From: DATJLY01 sp035604195
Lineage (GTDB): Bacteria; Pseudomonadota; Alphaproteobacteria; ATCC43930; CGMCC-115725
Assembly (NCBI GenBank): GCA_035604195.1
Contig: DATNIY010000078.1
Span: 1 to 34,190, forward strand
Direction of reading: 5' to 3'
Length of the DNA: 34,190 nt
The position numbers and the translations under genes were made by a program. The notes beneath the pieces were generated by a model that saw only the letters and a list, made by a program, of their open reading frames with translations, made no database searches and was not told where the DNA came from. Positions 31,433-34,190 of the stretch are shown here, in pieces; position 1 is the stretch's first letter; each line of letters starts with the position of its first letter.

Positions 31433-32254
31433 GTGCCTGACAACACCGGTCAAAAACAGTCGCGCAGCTATATCCTGCCCGTCGCGGACCTCGACTTCCT
31501 CCTGCGCGACGAGATGCGCGGGACCCGATTCCTGCTCGAATATTCCAAGGCGGAGCTCCTGCTGCGCGATTGGGGCATCCGCTCGACCATCATCGTCTTC
31601 GGCAGCGCGCGCACGCCCTCGCCCGAGCAAGCCGCCGCCGCCGCCGCCGCGGCGAAAACCGAGGAGGAGCGCTGCGCCGCCGACCTGCTCGCACGGCGCT
31701 CGGCATATTACGAAGCCGCCCGCGAATTCGGCCGCATCGCCTCGCAGCGCGGCGGCGCGCTCAATCCGCGCGACCGCTGGCGCGACAACGTCATCGCCAC
31801 CGGCGGCGGTCCCGGCATCATGGAGGCGGCAAATCGCGGCGCCACCGAGAGCGGCGCGCCGACCATCGGCTTCGACATCGCCCTGCCGCGGGAGCAAGAG
31901 CCCAATCCCTACTCCACCCCGGAATTGACCTTCCTGTTCCATTACTTCGCCATGCGCAAGATGCACCTGGCGATGCGCGCCAACGCCCTCGTGGTCTTCC
32001 CCGGAGGCTTCGGAACGCTCGACGAGCTGTTTGAAATTCTGGGCCTGGTGCAGACGCGGAAGGCGCCGCCGATGCCGATCGTGCTGTTTGGCGAAAGCTA
32101 TTGGCGGCGCGTCGTCAATTTTGATGTTCTAGTCGAAGAAGACATGATAAGTCACGAAGATCTCTCAATCTTCGAGTTCGCCGATACCGCCGAGGACACC
32201 TGGCAGGCGCTGGTGCGGCGGGGCCTGACGGCGGGCCGATTGGGGGCGCCATGA
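31433..32254 (+). CDS. LOG-family (TIGR00730-type) nucleotide 5'-monophosphate phosphoribohydrolase
   Basis: This 273-residue protein belongs to the LOG family, often mislabelled lysine decarboxylase. These enzymes release a free base and ribose 5-phosphate from nucleoside (or cytokinin riboside) monophosphates. IVFGSARTP begins the Rossmann core, GGGPGIMEAANRGA binds phosphate and PGGFGTLDELFE is the PGGxGTxxE catalytic signature. A run of eight alanines (codons 31631-31654) followed by charged residues forms a linker before YYEAAREFGRIA. The GTG at 31433 was chosen because GGGAG lies eight bases upstream; a longer frame from a TTG at 31337 has no good site. The product ribose 5-phosphate fits the neighbouring rpiA/tal-pgi pair. 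The stop is 15 bases from the convergent molybdenum-subunit gene. Confidence 0.88.
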   Translation: MPDNTGQKQSRSYILPVADLDFLLRDEMRGTRFLLEYSKAELLLRDWGIRSTIIVFGSARTPSPEQAAAAAAAAKTEEERCAADLLARRSAYYEAAREFGRIASQRGGALNPRDRWRDNVIATGGGPGIMEAANRGATESGAPTIGFDIALPREQEPNPYSTPELTFLFHYFAMRKMHLAMRANALVVFPGGFGTLDELFEILGLVQTRKAPPMPIVLFGESYWRRVVNFDVLVEEDMISHEDLSIFEFADTAEDTWQALVRRGLTAGRLGAP

Positions 32255-32269
32255 CGGTCCACGCCAGCC

Positions 32270-34190
32270 TCAGGCTTGGTGCAGCGCCTCCCAGATGCGG
32301 CGCGGCGTCGCGGGCATGTCGATGTGCCGCACGGCGGCCTTGCGATGGAGCGCATCGACGACGGCGTTGATCACCGCCGGCGGGGCGCCGACCGCGCCGG
32401 CCTCGCCCGCGCCCTTGACGCCAAGCGGATTCGCCATCGTCGGCACGTTGTGGGTGGCAAAGGCGAAGGACGGCAGATCGTCGGCCCGCGGCATGGCGTA
32501 ATCCATGAACGAGCCGGTCACAAGCTGGCCGCTCTCGGGATCGTAGATCGTGTGCTCGAGGAGCGCCTGGCCGATGCCCTGGACGATGCCGCCATGGACC
32601 TGGCCTTCGAGCATGATCGGATTGATGGTGCGGCCGAAATCGTCGACGATGGTGTAGCGCTCGATCTTCGCCGTGCCGGTCTCCGGGTCGATCTCGACCT
32701 CGACGATGTGACAGCCATTGGGAAAGGTCTGCGCCTGCGGCACCTGGGTGTGCGTGACATCGAGGCCCGGCTCCATATCCTTCGGCAACCGCGCCGGATC
32801 GCGCGCCGCGCGGGCCACCGCGAAGAGATCGAGGCGGAGATCGGTGCCGGGAACGCTGAAATTCCCCTCGGCAAATACGACATCCTGAACCGCCGTCTCG
32901 AGCAGATGGGCGGCGAGCCTGCGGCCTTTTTCGATCACCTGCTGCGATCCCTCATAGAGAGCGGAGCCGCCGACCGCCAGCGCGCGCGAGCCGCCGGTGA
33001 GGCCGGCCGGCGTCCTGTCGGTATCGCCCATGACCACGTCGATGCGGTCGGGATGCACGCCCAGCCGATCGGCCACGACCTGCTTATAGGCGGTGATGAG
33101 ACCGGTGCCGTATTCCTGGTTGCCCATCACCAGCTCGATGCGGTCCTCCTTGAATTCGATCGACGCCGTCTCCGGGATGCCGCCGCCGCAGCGCTCGGTA
33201 TAGGTCGCCATGCCTAAGCCGCGCAGCAATCCGCGCCGCTCGCTCGCAGCGCGCCGTGCGGCAAAGCCGGCCCAATCCGCTGCCGCCATGCAGAGATCCA
33301 TCACCCGCTCGAATTCCCCCGAATCGAACCGGAGCTTGGTCGCGGAGACATAGGGCATCGCCGCGGGCGGAATGAAATTGATGCGGCGGATTGCGTCGGG
33401 CGCGATGCCCAGGTCGCGCGCCGCCGCATCGACCAGGCGTTCGATGAGATAGCCCGCCTCGGGCCGGCCGGCGCCGCGATAGGCGCAGACGGTCACGGTG
33501 TTGGTGCAGATGCCCTTGACGTTGATATGGACGGCCGGAGTCGTATAGAGGCCGGAGACCAGATCGCTCGACCGTGTCGGAATGAAGGAGCCGAGTGGCG
33601 ACAGGTAGGCGCCGAGATTGGCCAGGATCTCGACCCGCAGGCCCAGGAATCGCCCCTCGGCGTCGATTGCCAACTCGGCGCGCGTGACATGGTCGCGGCC
33701 TTGATTGTCGGCGAGGAAGCCCTCGGAGCGGTCGGCCTGCCACTTGACCGGGCGTTTGAGCTTGCGGCTCGCCCAGACGACGAGCGCGTGTTCGGGATAG
33801 ACGAAGGCTTTCATGCCGAAGCCGCCGCCGACATTGGGCGTGATCACCCGCAGGTTGTCCTTGCCGATCTTCAAGACCAAATCGGCCAAGGGATCGCGCA
33901 CGTAATGCGGGCCTTGGGTCGAGGTGTAGAGAGTCGAGCGGCCGCTCGCGGCGTCGAAGTCGGCGATCGCGTTGCGCGGCTCCATCGAATTGGCGACGAG
34001 GCGGTTGTTGACGATCTCAAGCGTGGTAACGCGCGCGGCCTTGGCGAAGCCGGCCTCGGTCGCACGCGCATCGCATTGGTCGTTGTCCCAGTCGAAGACG
34101 AGATTGCCGGGAATGTGGTCGAACAGCTGTGCTGCGCCGGGGGTGATCGCATCCTTCGCCTCGGTGACCACCGGCAGCGGCTCGTACTCG
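32270..34190 (-). CDS. Xanthine dehydrogenase/CO dehydrogenase-family molybdopterin-binding subunit, 5'-truncated by window edge
   Basis: The visible 639 residues are the C-terminal four-fifths of a large molybdenum-cofactor subunit (family length about 770-800). The frame is open to the window end and begins YEPLPVVTEAKDAI, typical internal sequence, so the start lies outside. NVGGGFGMKAFVYPEHAL binds the cofactor. CAYRGAGRPEAGYLIERLVD is the active-site loop; form I CO dehydrogenases have AYRCSFR there, so this is a form II or other aldehyde/aromatic hydroxylase. QEYGTGLITAYKQVVADRLG, LTGGSRALAVGG and the catalytic Glu in KGAGEAGAVGAPPAVINAV follow. The FAD and 2Fe-2S subunits are expected nearby outside the window. 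The substrate is unknown. Confidence 0.92.
   Translation of the reverse strand, partial: EYEPLPVVTEAKDAITPGAAQLFDHIPGNLVFDWDNDQCDARATEAGFAKAARVTTLEIVNNRLVANSMEPRNAIADFDAASGRSTLYTSTQGPHYVRDPLADLVLKIGKDNLRVITPNVGGGFGMKAFVYPEHALVVWASRKLKRPVKWQADRSEGFLADNQGRDHVTRAELAIDAEGRFLGLRVEILANLGAYLSPLGSFIPTRSSDLVSGLYTTPAVHINVKGICTNTVTVCAYRGAGRPEAGYLIERLVDAAARDLGIAPDAIRRINFIPPAAMPYVSATKLRFDSGEFERVMDLCMAAADWAGFAARRAASERRGLLRGLGMATYTERCGGGIPETASIEFKEDRIELVMGNQEYGTGLITAYKQVVADRLGVHPDRIDVVMGDTDRTPAGLTGGSRALAVGGSALYEGSQQVIEKGRRLAAHLLETAVQDVVFAEGNFSVPGTDLRLDLFAVARAARDPARLPKDMEPGLDVTHTQVPQAQTFPNGCHIVEVEIDPETGTAKIERYTIVDDFGRTINPIMLEGQVHGGIVQGIGQALLEHTIYDPESGQLVTGSFMDYAMPRADDLPSFAFATHNVPTMANPLGVKGAGEAGAVGAPPAVINAVVDALHRKAAVRHIDMPATPRRIWEALHQA

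Noticed and set aside
1..34190. tRNA, rRNA, CRISPR arrays, insertion sequences, prophage or attachment sites
   Set aside because: No cloverleaf-like segment, spaced repeat array, transposase, integrase or flanking terminal repeat was recognised by eye on either strand.

Overview
The window is GC-rich, densely packed and free of RNA genes, and its protein families suggest an alphaproteobacterium, perhaps a Hyphomicrobiales or Rhodospirillales relative. This rests on the fused transaldolase/glucose-6-phosphate isomerase followed by rpiA, the aerobic CO-dehydrogenase-like molybdenum subunit, the style of the nonulosonic-acid genes and very high G/C at third codon positions. Species cannot be named from the sequence. 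Most operons use 4-bp ATGA or GTGA stop/start overlaps.

Region 1 (1-7455, plus strand) is a surface-sugar operon. A truncated glucose-1-phosphate cytidylyltransferase and a CDP-glucose 4,6-dehydratase should give CDP-4-keto-6-deoxyglucose. A 3,5-epimerase-like protein, a TylCIII/NovU-type C-methyltransferase, a DegT-family aminotransferase, a NeuD/PglD-type acyltransferase, a cephalosporin-hydroxylase-family protein and a glycosyltransferase follow. Together they suggest a branched (C-methylated), possibly N-acylated 6-deoxysugar and its transfer.

Region 2 (7452-17897) is a CMP-pseudaminic-acid-type cluster. On the minus strand, pseB-pseC is followed by a FemAB/GNAT-like acyltransferase, a methyltransferase, an aldo/keto reductase, a class III aminotransferase and pseF. 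A Nudix protein lies upstream of pseB, and a plus-strand operon carries a methyltransferase, pseI and a HAD phosphatase. No PseG or ordinary PseH is visible. The Nudix protein resembles the NUDT22 type of UDP-sugar hydrolase, so Nudix plus HAD may replace the PseG step. This is the most interesting hypothesis in the window.

Region 3 (17918-23600, minus strand) runs SDR, salicylate/2,3-dihydroxybenzoate-type AMP ligase, amidohydrolase, M24 creatinase-like protein with altered metal ligands, then a GT4 glycosyltransferase. It looks like a small catabolic or tailoring operon of unknown substrate.

Region 4 (23948-27523) starts with an IlvD/Edd-family dehydratase coupled to a beta-hydroxyacid dehydrogenase. 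Next comes a deletion scar joining the 5' end of kynU to an N-terminal piece of kynA, then a small conserved-looking ORF. An antibiotic-biosynthesis-monooxygenase-domain protein follows on the other strand, preceded by an 18-codon ORF resembling the start of a VOC/glyoxalase gene. Genes appear to have been lost here.

Region 5 (27718-34190) holds rpiA and the tal-pgi fusion (pentose phosphate/glycolysis), a divergent LOG-family phosphoribohydrolase, and a convergent molybdopterin-binding subunit of a xanthine dehydrogenase/CO dehydrogenase-family enzyme that runs off the right edge.
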